Below are positions 1 to 7,306 of a stretch of DNA of 64,000 nt, in pieces. Under the pieces are notes generated by a model. That model was given only the letters and a program-made list of their open reading frames with translations. It was not told the origin of the DNA and searched no databases. The translations under genes and the position numbers were made by a program. This DNA is from Ammoniphilus sp. CFH 90114 (lineage in GTDB: Bacteria; Bacillota; Bacilli; Aneurinibacillales; RAOX-1): the NCBI RefSeq assembly GCF_004123195.1, contig NZ_SDLI01000005.1, positions 256,475 through 320,474 of the forward strand, in the 5' to 3' direction. Position 1 is the first letter of the stretch. Each line of letters begins with the position of its first letter.

Positions 1-537
1 CATGACGTGGACTCCTCCCAGGCTGCATTAGGGGATTACATTCGTCTTTCTTGGTTACCTAAAGTCAATCAAGGATTCTTTTTAAGATCAGAAAGTTTTT
101 ATCATTTTGCAACGCATCTTGATCAACTAGCCCAAGACGATCCGACGTTTAATTATGAAGGGTACGGAGGTAGGTCTTTACATCACCAATCCCATGGCGA
201 ATCTTTTTTATCCCTATTTCTAAACCGTTTTAGGGGAAGGGGAATATATCTTCTAGATGAGCCGGAGGCGGCCTTATCACCAGCTCGGCAACTCGCTTTT
301 TTGAGGATTATTCACCAACTAGTCAGTACAGGAAACGCTCAATTTATCATCGCCACACATTCACCGATTCTTCTAGGCTATCCAAAGGCCAAGATCTATA
401 GTTTTGATTCCGAAGTTATTGAAAGTGTCAGTTATGAAGACACGGAGCACTATCAAATTACAAAAGGGTTCCTAAATAGAAAGGAAAGGTATCTCGAAGA
501 GCTGTTTAAAAAGGAAGAGGAGTCGGAAGAAGGGTAG
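1..537 (+). CDS. AAA-family ATP-binding protein, C-terminal part (5' cut by window edge)
   Basis: The reading frame is open from the first base, so the N-terminus with Walker A lies outside the window. Visible parts are an ABC-like signature (SHGESF, about residues 63-68), a Walker B (IYLLDEPEAALSP) and an H-loop (ATHSP), the order seen in soluble stand-alone AAA_21-type ATPases. No membrane segment is visible. The acidic tail (KKEEESEEG) is probably disordered. It ends 79 bases before hprK with no obvious terminator, so the two may be co-transcribed. The cellular role is unknown; members of this family are predicted ATPases without assigned partners. Confidence 0.8.
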   Translation, partial: HDVDSSQAALGDYIRLSWLPKVNQGFFLRSESFYHFATHLDQLAQDDPTFNYEGYGGRSLHHQSHGESFLSLFLNRFRGRGIYLLDEPEAALSPARQLAFLRIIHQLVSTGNAQFIIATHSPILLGYPKAKIYSFDSEVIESVSYEDTEHYQITKGFLNRKERYLEELFKKEEESEEG

Positions 538-616
538 GAATATATTTTGAAACTCCTACTCCCTGTTTCCGTACAATGATAGAGAATTTTTATTGCCACT
601 AGGATGGTGACTTAAC

Positions 617-1552
617 TTGAAGAAGATAACAGTAGAAAAACTGATTGAGAGATTTTCATTGAAAGTGATTGCTGGTGAAAACCAGTTGCAGAAGACGATT
701 ACACAATCACGTGTTCATCGTCCTGGTCTAGAATTTGTTGGACATTTTGATTTTTTTCCAACGGAGAGGGTTCAAATTCTAGGAAGAAAAGAAATCAACT
801 ATTTACATAAGTTAAGTGTAGAAGAGCGTAAAGTTCGTATTGGAAATATCGTTCAGTATCACCCGCCATGTTTTATTGTTACCGCAGGTGAAGAAGGGCT
901 TACCTATTTGAAACATCATTGTATAGAAGAGGGAATTCCCTTGTTAGTGACGAACAAAGTGGAGACGACTTCCGAATTTATGATTAAATTGGATGCCTAT
1001 TTAGTTAAGGAATTAGCATCTGAAATGGCGATTCATGGAGTTTGTGTTAATGTGTCTGGGATTGGAATACTCCTTCGTGGCCACTCAGGCGTTGGGAAAA
1101 GCGAGACGGCGCACACACTCATTGGTCGGGGACATCGATTAGTTGCGGATGATATCGTCGTGCTAAAAAAACTAAGTCCGCAAACTCTTCTGGGTACGCA
1201 TGATGAAAAGACCAAAGAATTTTTGGCACTTCGCAGTATTGGGTTGCTAAATGTGGTCCGCATGTACGGAAGGAGGGCTTTTCAAGATGAAACACGAATT
1301 GCCCTAGATATTAAATTAATGAAATGGCAAAAAGACGCATTAAACAACGAATTAGAGCAGGAGCCTCGTTATACTGAGTATATGGGTGTGAAGATTCCTT
1401 CTATTGAAATTCAACTTCAACCAGGCCGTGATGTTGCAGGATTAATTGAAGCAGCGGCAAATAATTGGTATCTAAGACAGCAGGGATACAGTGCAGCAGA
1501 AGAGTTTTTGAGTAGAATTCAAGCTGATTTTGAGAATTCTAGTGAGGGATAG
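617..1552 (+). CDS. hprK: HPr(Ser) kinase/phosphorylase
   Basis: Bifunctional enzyme that phosphorylates and dephosphorylates Ser-46 of HPr, the signal for CcpA-dependent carbon catabolite control. Length 311 aa is normal. The N-terminal domain spans about 1-130, the conserved AIHGV block sits near 138-142, Walker A (GHSGVGKS) at about 155-162, followed by HRLVADD and the C-terminal signature PGRDVAGLIEAAANN. The Walker A carries His where most homologues have Glu (GESG), a minor variation. Start is TTG at 617 behind GGATGGTGA. In many Bacilli hprK is followed by lgt; here it stands without lgt and is followed by a convergent gene. Its presence fits the cre-like site at 63138. Confidence 0.93.
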   Translation: MKKITVEKLIERFSLKVIAGENQLQKTITQSRVHRPGLEFVGHFDFFPTERVQILGRKEINYLHKLSVEERKVRIGNIVQYHPPCFIVTAGEEGLTYLKHHCIEEGIPLLVTNKVETTSEFMIKLDAYLVKELASEMAIHGVCVNVSGIGILLRGHSGVGKSETAHTLIGRGHRLVADDIVVLKKLSPQTLLGTHDEKTKEFLALRSIGLLNVVRMYGRRAFQDETRIALDIKLMKWQKDALNNELEQEPRYTEYMGVKIPSIEIQLQPGRDVAGLIEAAANNWYLRQQGYSAAEEFLSRIQADFENSSEG

Positions 1553-1553
1553 T

Positions 1554-1604
1554 TCCCCTCCCAATCCAGTAATTGTTGATCTTGAGAGGGAGAGGGGACC
1601 CTTT
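1554..1604 (+). terminator. possible terminator between convergent genes
   Basis: TCCCCTCCC at 1554-1562 can pair with GGGAGAGGGGA at 1588-1598 if two bases are bulged; a loose T-rich tail follows. It lies between hprK and the convergent oxidoreductase gene. The stem is imperfect and the T-run is poor. Confidence 0.35.
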
Positions 1605-1612
1605 ACTTTAGT

Positions 1613-2593
1613 CTAATCAATGGCAAGTACAATCTTTCCTTGGGCTTTTTGGCTTACTATTTGTTCATGCGCTTTTGCTGCATCCTCTAGAGGGAGTTCA
1701 ACTCCAATTTCCGGATGAAGGATTCCAGATTCCAGGAAGGCCTCAACCGCGTGTAAACTTTCCTTGTACTCATGAGGAAGCGCATTCCAAAGGGCTAACC
1801 CTAAAATATCGGCTTCTTTCATCATGGCTAATCTCGGATTAATCTCCAGGCTGCCGCGGTTACCCACTACAACGATGCGACCATAGGGAGCAATAATCTT
1901 CAGATCCGTCTCTAAATTTACATTGGCCAAAAATTCAATGATGACGTCTGGCCCTCTATCATTTGTCAGAGACAGGATAGCAGACATAGAGTCCTCGGTG
2001 ATATGGTGGAGTACATGAGTGGCTCCTGAAGCTTTCACCAAAGCAAAACCATCTTCTGTACTTGCTGTACCAATCACGGTCGCACCGATTCCTTTGGCCA
2101 TCTGAACGGCTAATACACCAACGCCGCCGCTCGCCCCATGGATTAGCACGGTTTCACCCGGTTTGATCTTGGCTCTGTGAAATAACGCCCTGTAAGCCGT
2201 TAAGGCTGGAATACCAAGAGATGCACCTGCCTGATAGGAAATGGCATCTGGCAAGCGGTGGACAGCATGGGCATCGCAAACGACCTTTTGGGCGTAAGTT
2301 CCGGTGTTGCGCTTGGCAAGCAAGGCCGCGACAAAGACGCGGTCTCCGATTTTAAGATGTTCTACCCCATCGCCAATGGCATCGACAATTCCAGCCCCAT
2401 CGAATCCAGGGGTGTACGGCAAATCAGGAATTAAAAAAGAGTAGGTACCCGTACGAATATAAGTTTCATTCGGATTGACACCCGCAGCAAACAGTCTAAC
2501 CCGTACCTCATTTCTTGCTGGGGTAGGCTCACGTACATCTGCCAATTTCAAGACTTCAGGTCCGCCAAACTCTGTAATTTGAATTGCTTTCAT
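1613..2593 (-). CDS. zinc-free medium-chain NADPH:quinone oxidoreductase (zeta-crystallin type)
   Basis: Medium-chain dehydrogenase/reductase of the quinone oxidoreductase group, 326 aa. It has a GroES-like N-terminal half (MKAIQITEFGGPEVL, then FDGAGIVDAIGDGV) and a Rossmann nucleotide-binding half (VLIHGASGGVGVLAVQMAK, then GATVIGTAS). The structural-zinc cysteines and the catalytic Cys/His of alcohol dehydrogenases are absent, as expected for this branch. Likely reaction: NAD(P)H-dependent reduction of quinones or alpha,beta-unsaturated carbonyls in the cytosol. Start at 2593 is chosen because CAGGAGGA lies just upstream; a longer frame reaches 2707 but its extra 38 residues do not resemble the family. 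Monocistronic, transcribed towards hprK. Confidence 0.88.
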   Translation of the reverse strand: MKAIQITEFGGPEVLKLADVREPTPARNEVRVRLFAAGVNPNETYIRTGTYSFLIPDLPYTPGFDGAGIVDAIGDGVEHLKIGDRVFVAALLAKRNTGTYAQKVVCDAHAVHRLPDAISYQAGASLGIPALTAYRALFHRAKIKPGETVLIHGASGGVGVLAVQMAKGIGATVIGTASTEDGFALVKASGATHVLHHITEDSMSAILSLTNDRGPDVIIEFLANVNLETDLKIIAPYGRIVVVGNRGSLEINPRLAMMKEADILGLALWNALPHEYKESLHAVEAFLESGILHPEIGVELPLEDAAKAHEQIVSQKAQGKIVLAID

Positions 2594-2781
2594 GTGTCTT
2601 TCCTCCTGGATCTGTATAAATAAAATGACTGTCGTCCCTATCTTCTCTTGAAGGTAGAAAAATGTCAAATTACGGTGTATTAGTGGTAAAATAAGCATGA
2701 ATATCATTTGTTTGCTGGGGGATTACGATGATTATAGAATTGGATATTAAGAATCGAAAAGTAGCATCTTCCCTGTGCAAT

Positions 2782-2806
2782 AAAAAAAGAGCCAACGGGC
2801 TCTTCT
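2782..2806 (-). terminator. rho-independent terminator of the small zinc-ribbon gene
   Basis: Read on the minus strand, AAGAGCCC, a short loop and GGCTCTT are followed by a T-run. It begins directly behind the stop codon of the 45-aa gene. Confidence 0.8.
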
Positions 2807-2944
2807 TTACTCTACTTCTACAAGATCATCGGCATAAGTCGCATTGAAGCTTTCTCGACACTTTAAACATTCACAACGGTTACGTTCAAAAATAACTAAT
2901 TCCTCACCACAGTGAATACACAGATCCGGTGTATACATATCCAT
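2807..2944 (-). CDS. small zinc-ribbon-like protein (45 aa)
   Basis: Short protein with two cysteine pairs: C-I-H-C near residues 9-12 and C-E-C-L-K-C near 24-29, the arrangement of a small rubredoxin-like or treble-clef zinc ribbon; the C-terminus is acidic (YADDLVEVE). The start is ATG at 2944 with AAAGGAG seven bases upstream, and a good terminator follows the stop, so expression is well supported. Two Crp/Fnr-type palindromes lie upstream; one would sit near -42 of a start predicted from a TATAGA box at 3010-3015 (minus strand). No function can be assigned from sequence; metal binding is inferred from the cysteines. Confidence 0.72.
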   Translation of the reverse strand: MDMYTPDLCIHCGEELVIFERNRCECLKCRESFNATYADDLVEVE

Positions 2945-2973
2945 TTTCAAACTCCTTTCTAAATTAGAATTAT

Positions 2974-2989
2974 TGTGATCCTTTTCACA
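2974..2989. promoter_or_regulatory. Crp/Fnr-type palindrome TGTGA-N6-TCACA
   Basis: A perfect TGTGA-TCCTTT-TCACA site, the form bound by Fnr and related Crp-family regulators in Bacillales. It lies 30 bases upstream of the 45-aa gene start, probably in its leader. Confidence 0.55.
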
Positions 2990-3037
2990 TTATCTTGTTG
3001 CTATTTTATTCTATAATTATTTTTGTTTCCACATGAG

Positions 3038-3053
3038 CGTGAATTTTGTCACG
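3038..3053. promoter_or_regulatory. second Crp/Fnr-type palindrome CGTGA-N6-TCACG
   Basis: CGTGA-ATTTTG-TCACG keeps the same N6 geometry and lies exactly 64 bases, about six helical turns, from the first site. On the minus strand it is about 42 bases from the start predicted by TATAGA at 3010-3015, the usual position for Fnr activation. Confidence 0.5.
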
Positions 3054-3209
3054 ATTTAGACAAAGGAATGTGACCAACTTTTGACAATATTTAATGTAAT
3101 CCTCTTAAAGGCACCTAGATCAAAGAAATTGTAACATAGGGTGACCAAAGTACATTCTCGAAGAATAGGCATATGATGTCTTTATAAACCTATGAAGGGA
3201 ATGAACAAC

Positions 3210-4118
3210 ATGCATTATCTTCCTCCAAAAAATTACTCATATCCTTATTATTATTATGTTAACACTCCGATCCATTACTCCGATTATTTGGCTATAAATC
3301 ATCAAGTAAATAATGAACAAGTGGAAGCAATACAAGCTGGAATAAAAAGAGAAGCTACAGCCCTTGATTTTTATAGCCGATTAGCTGATGCAGCACCGAA
3401 TCAACAGCATAAAACTGAGATTCTTCAGGCCTTAGAAGTCAAAAAGACACATTTCAGCCAATTTCATAATCTATACTTATCACTGACGGGAAGAGCACCT
3501 CAATACCAATTTAATACAGTGAATTTTAAAACTTATAGAGAAGGTCTTCAAAAGGCCCACGACGCAGGAGTTGAGGCCTATGAGGAATACCGAAAGAATG
3601 GTATGTCGAGTCAAAATCCTCTCATTCAAAATGTTTTTATACATGCTTCTACAGGTGAAAAACAGAATGTTACACGACTAGAATCCTTAAAGAGATCATC
3701 TATCAAAGATTATGGTTCACAGCCATTTGTCGTAGATATTGAGAAGGTTACTAAACAAAATAAGACGTTCCGTACGGCGTTATGGACTGGGAAACATCTG
3801 CAATTGACTCTAATGAGTATTGGGGTTGGAGAAGATATTGGCTTAGAGTCTCATCCTAATCTTGATCAATTCCTCCGTATTGAAGAAGGGGAGGGGCTCG
3901 TTCAAATGGGGGACAGTAAGTCGAAATTAGACTATCAACAAAAAGTATCTGCAGATTACGCGATACTTGTACCTGCAGGTAAATGGCATAATCTAACCAA
4001 TACTGGCAACATCCCTATCAAGCTTTATTCCATTTATGCTCCGCCTCAGCATCCATTTGGAACTGTTCATGAGACGAAAGCCATTGCTATGGCAGCGGAA
4101 GAGGATCATGATCACTAA
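3210..4118 (+). CDS. ferritin-like domain / cupin fusion protein
   Basis: Two-domain protein of 302 aa. After a tyrosine-rich N-terminus (YSYPYYYY) comes a helical ferritin-like segment (about residues 35-165; KREATALDFYSRLADAA, then EVKKTHFSQF). A cupin barrel follows (about 180-290), with SHPNLDQFLRIEEGEG as metal motif 1 and PAGKWHNLTNTG as motif 2, then a His/Asp tail (EEDHDH). Cupins bind a metal through such His/Glu residues; the substrate is unknown. No signal peptide. ATG 3210 is preferred because AAGGGA lies nine bases upstream, while ATG 3192 has no ribosome site. TTGACA at 3081 may be a -35 box. Similar fusions occur in spore formers, so a coat or oxidative-stress role is possible but unproven. 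Confidence 0.75.
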   Translation: MHYLPPKNYSYPYYYYVNTPIHYSDYLAINHQVNNEQVEAIQAGIKREATALDFYSRLADAAPNQQHKTEILQALEVKKTHFSQFHNLYLSLTGRAPQYQFNTVNFKTYREGLQKAHDAGVEAYEEYRKNGMSSQNPLIQNVFIHASTGEKQNVTRLESLKRSSIKDYGSQPFVVDIEKVTKQNKTFRTALWTGKHLQLTLMSIGVGEDIGLESHPNLDQFLRIEEGEGLVQMGDSKSKLDYQQKVSADYAILVPAGKWHNLTNTGNIPIKLYSIYAPPQHPFGTVHETKAIAMAAEEDHDH

Positions 4119-4159
4119 TTAATAGAGTAGATAATAAACTTAAATAATTTAAAGCTTTC

Positions 4160-4191
4160 AGATCCTGTAATCTCTTTCAGGATCTTTTTTT
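4160..4191 (+). terminator. rho-independent terminator
   Basis: AGATCCTG at 4160-4167 pairs perfectly with CAGGATCT at 4178-4185, followed by a run of seven T. It ends the ferritin/cupin transcript. Confidence 0.88.
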
Positions 4192-4209
4192 ATGTGAAAT
4201 GATTTTTCT

Positions 4210-4231
4210 CTATTTTCGGTCTATTTTCGGT
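4210..4231 (+). repeat. tandem 11-bp direct repeat, possible operator
   Basis: CTATTTTCGGT occurs twice head-to-tail (4210-4220 and 4221-4231), about 90 bases before the regulator gene. An inverted ATTATTA / TAATAAT pair follows at about 4258-4284. An 11-bp period puts both copies on one helix face, as in autoregulatory sites; function is inferred. Confidence 0.45.
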
Positions 4232-4319
4232 CGTTGCTCCTTAATCCTTTTTGTGGGATTATTATATCAAAATATTTTAATAATTTAATTACATTTACTT
4301 CTACGAAAGGAAAACAGAG

Positions 4320-5657
4320 ATGAAGATCAAGGTTGCGGCCATTGGTCCGTACGATTTTGTTAAGGACATTATTGAAATTGCTCAGGCGTTTCCAGAGCTG
4401 GAGATGCTTCCCCTTGGATATACGGATATCGGTCAAACTCAAGATCTAGTTGAAGGATGTTTTCATGAAGTGGAAGCCCTTTTATTTGCGGGACCGATTC
4501 CCTATCAGATTGCAAGGGAACGCGTGAGTGACCAGAAGACAATGATATACCTTCCTCATGATGGTACAAGTCTGTACCGGTTATTTTTTCAGATGCTGAG
4601 AGAGAATAGTGAATTCTTTCAGGAGAAAAAATTGCGATTAAGCGTGGACATTATAAAAAAGGAAGAAATTTTCAAAAGACTTGAGGAGCTAGAGATTGAG
4701 GTAGAGGAGATTTACGTAAAAGATTATGATCTTAGTGCAACGGCAGAAAAAGAGATCATGGAGTTCCATTATCAATTGTGGACGGAGCAGCAGATTGATG
4801 CAGTGTTTACCTGTGTAACATCGGTGTATAAAAAGCTACGTGAGTTAGGTGTTGCTTGCTACCGCATTGTTCCAACAAAATCTACCATTCATGATTGTTT
4901 ACAACGCGTTCAACTAGAAGGGCAAAGTGCTTATTTGGCTGATACACAGCTTGCCATCGGAATATTACACGTAGAAAATTTCTCAGCTAAGCAGGCTTCT
5001 TCTGAGTACGAGATTCAACGCAAGAAGCTGGCCCTTCAACAGCTGCTTATTGACTACGGAGAAGAGACGCAATCTCTTATGAATTGGACTGATCGAGATG
5101 AGATTACCTTTGTGACAACACGTGGTGTCATGGAACGGTCAACTAATGGCTTTAGCCGCTTTACGTTACTGAATCAAATTCATGATCAATTGAATTTACG
5201 TGTCAGTGTAGGGGTAGGCTTAGGTCGTACAGCAAATGAGGCAGAACAAAAGGCGAGAGAGGCTTTGTCTAAATCAAAGATCAGTGGAGGGGGGAACTGT
5301 TATATCGTCATGCCTTATGGAAATGTTCTTGGTCCCTTGGACCATCATTATCAAATGGAATATTCCGTTCGTTCAGATGACGAGGAGCGACTTAAATGGG
5401 CTAGACTATCCGGGCTTAGTGTAGGGACGATTAATAAAATGATTTCGTTTTGTGAGACGAATGGTTCATGGAAAATCACATCTGTGGAGTTGGCGAATGG
5501 CTTTGGAATTACAATTCGTAGTGCAAGAAGATTGCTGAGCCGCTTGGAGCAATGTAAGCTGGCTAAGCTCGTCGGCGAAGAGCAACCTGTAAGTAAAGGA
5601 AGGCCAAGACAGCTTTATCATTTAACGTTTCAAGTACCGGATGATATAAGTAGTTAA
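4320..5657 (+). CDS. multidomain transcriptional regulator with GTP-cyclohydrolase-III/GGDEF-like core and winged helix
   Basis: 445 aa in three parts. The first, about 1-190, is an alpha/beta domain like a sugar- or response-type receiver (MKIKVAAIGPYDFVKDI). The second, about 215-340, resembles a palm-like nucleotidyl cyclase or GTP cyclohydrolase III fold (DEITFVTTRGVMERS, then RVSVGVGLGRTANEAEQKA) but lacks a GG[DE]EF catalytic loop. The third, about 360-440, is a winged helix (LANGFGITIRSARRLLSRLE). It is 34 bases upstream of the deacylase gene in the same direction, so it probably controls this D-amino-acid/peptide operon. The palm-like domain probably binds a ligand rather than catalysing. 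ATG 4320 follows GAAAGGAAA. Confidence 0.7.
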   Translation: MKIKVAAIGPYDFVKDIIEIAQAFPELEMLPLGYTDIGQTQDLVEGCFHEVEALLFAGPIPYQIARERVSDQKTMIYLPHDGTSLYRLFFQMLRENSEFFQEKKLRLSVDIIKKEEIFKRLEELEIEVEEIYVKDYDLSATAEKEIMEFHYQLWTEQQIDAVFTCVTSVYKKLRELGVACYRIVPTKSTIHDCLQRVQLEGQSAYLADTQLAIGILHVENFSAKQASSEYEIQRKKLALQQLLIDYGEETQSLMNWTDRDEITFVTTRGVMERSTNGFSRFTLLNQIHDQLNLRVSVGVGLGRTANEAEQKAREALSKSKISGGGNCYIVMPYGNVLGPLDHHYQMEYSVRSDDEERLKWARLSGLSVGTINKMISFCETNGSWKITSVELANGFGITIRSARRLLSRLEQCKLAKLVGEEQPVSKGRPRQLYHLTFQVPDDISS

Positions 5658-5691
5658 CCGATTATTATCATAGAGAAGGTAGGGACCTTTA

Positions 5692-7272
5692 ATGTATGAC
5701 GTAATTATTCAAAATGGATTTGTATGTGATGGGTCGGGTAATCCTTGGACAAAACTTGATGTGGGTATCTCCGATGGAAGAATCAAAAAAATAGGCAAGC
5801 TTCAGGGTGAAGACGCTAAGCAAGTCATTGATGCCTCGGGGCAAATTGTAGCACCCGGGTTTATTGATACCCATGTTCATTCGGATTTATGGTGCACCCA
5901 ACCTTCAGTTCATAAGATTAAGGTTCTTCAAGGCGTAACTACTGAGTTGCTTGGACAGGATGGAATATCAGTCGCTCCCGTCTCTGAGGCGACGAAGCCT
6001 CTTTGGCAAAAGCAACTCAAGGGGTTGAATGGGGATATTGGAGAATGGCCATGGAATACAGTAGAGGAGTACCTTCAATTCCTTGGACAGTCCCAATTGG
6101 CTGGCAATGTTACCTATCTAGTACCTCACGGAGGGGTACGTTCCATGGTTATGGGCTTCGAAGGAAGGGAGGCTACGGCATCGGAAATTGAGCAAATGCA
6201 GGTACTAGTGGAAGAAGCCATGAGTCAAGGTGCATTTGGTGTTTCATCAGGAATTCAGTACCCACCTTGTGCTTTTGCCAATAAACAAGAGCTGGTGGCG
6301 ATATGTAAGGGGGCAGCTAAATATGACGGGTGTTTTGTGGTGCATATCCGTAATGAAAGCAACCTAAGCTTAGAAGCTCTTGATGAGGTTATTGATGCAG
6401 CACGGCAGTCAGGAGTTAGACTCCACGTCTCCCATTTTAAAGTTTGCGGAAGCATCAATAGAGACAAGCTAGGGCCTGCCCTAGTCAAGTTGGAAGAAGC
6501 CAGAGAAGAAGGGATAGAGGTAACATTTGACCAATATCCATATACAGCTGCCTCTACAGTGTTTCATGCCATTTTACCGCCATGGATGCATGATGGGGGT
6601 ACGGAAGAGATGCTTTCTCGACTAAAGGATCCACTTTTGAGAGAGAGAGCGAAGCAAGATATGTTACATAACGGGGAATATGATAATACCGTTCGGAACA
6701 ATGGATGGAAGAATATTATCATAGCCGCAGTCTCTACTGATAAAAATCGCCATCTAGAAGGACGAAGCGTGGCCGAGCTTGGTGAACTAAGAGGTATTGA
6801 TCCGGCAGATGCGGCTATGGATTTACTACTAGAAGAAGAAGCAGCGGTTACGATGATTATTCATTGGGGTGTGGAAGTAGATATTATGAAGGCAATGAGA
6901 CATCCTTTACAAATGGTTGGCTCGGACGGTGTGTTTGGAGGAAAGCCGCATCCACGTTTATATGGATCTTTTCCACGTGTTTTAGGTCGATATGCGAGAG
7001 ACAAGGAAGCATTTCCGATATGGGAAGCAGTTAGAAAAATGACAGGGGCACCAGCACAGCTACTGCGGCTAAAAGACCGTGGTTTTTTAAGAGAAGGGTA
7101 TTGGGCTGATGTTGTTGTATTCGATCCACGTAAGATTGTAGATCAAGCTACTTACGATCAGCCGAAGCAAGAAGCTCTTGGGATTTCATATGTTTGGGTC
7201 AATGGTCATTTGGCTGTCAATCACGGTGTATTCACCGAGGTCACTGCTGGACAAGTGATTAAATATAAATAA
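5692..7272 (+). CDS. N-acyl-D-amino-acid deacylase (D-aminoacylase family)
   Basis: Amidohydrolase-superfamily enzyme of 526 aa that removes acyl groups from N-acyl-D-amino acids. The metal motif DTHVHSD is at about residues 59-65. VHIRNES and RLHVSHFK supply further ligands, and the C-terminal block GSDGVFGGKPHPRLYGSFPRV carries the catalytic Asp and the family signature. Oddity: the usual metal-bridging cysteine of the NCG[FI]S motif is replaced, the segment reading LLGQDGISVAP. The start follows AGAAGGTAGGG. The gene heads an operon with a peptide ABC transporter and an aminotransferase, consistent with import of D-residue-containing peptides, deacylation and transamination. The exact substrate (acyl-D-Glu, -Asp or other) is not readable from sequence. 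Confidence 0.88.
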   Translation: MYDVIIQNGFVCDGSGNPWTKLDVGISDGRIKKIGKLQGEDAKQVIDASGQIVAPGFIDTHVHSDLWCTQPSVHKIKVLQGVTTELLGQDGISVAPVSEATKPLWQKQLKGLNGDIGEWPWNTVEEYLQFLGQSQLAGNVTYLVPHGGVRSMVMGFEGREATASEIEQMQVLVEEAMSQGAFGVSSGIQYPPCAFANKQELVAICKGAAKYDGCFVVHIRNESNLSLEALDEVIDAARQSGVRLHVSHFKVCGSINRDKLGPALVKLEEAREEGIEVTFDQYPYTAASTVFHAILPPWMHDGGTEEMLSRLKDPLLRERAKQDMLHNGEYDNTVRNNGWKNIIIAAVSTDKNRHLEGRSVAELGELRGIDPADAAMDLLLEEEAAVTMIIHWGVEVDIMKAMRHPLQMVGSDGVFGGKPHPRLYGSFPRVLGRYARDKEAFPIWEAVRKMTGAPAQLLRLKDRGFLREGYWADVVVFDPRKIVDQATYDQPKQEALGISYVWVNGHLAVNHGVFTEVTAGQVIKYK

Positions 7273-7306
7273 TAGATTTGCAAATTAATAATAGGGAGGC
7301 ATTAAT

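Noticed and set aside
2594-2707. Upstream extension of the quinone oxidoreductase frame
   Set aside because: The 38 extra residues are hydrophobic and unlike the family; the ribosome site lies just before the start at 2593.
2727-2878. Plus-strand short frame opposite the zinc-ribbon gene
   Set aside because: It crosses the terminator hairpin and has no ribosome site; the minus-strand gene explains this stretch better.
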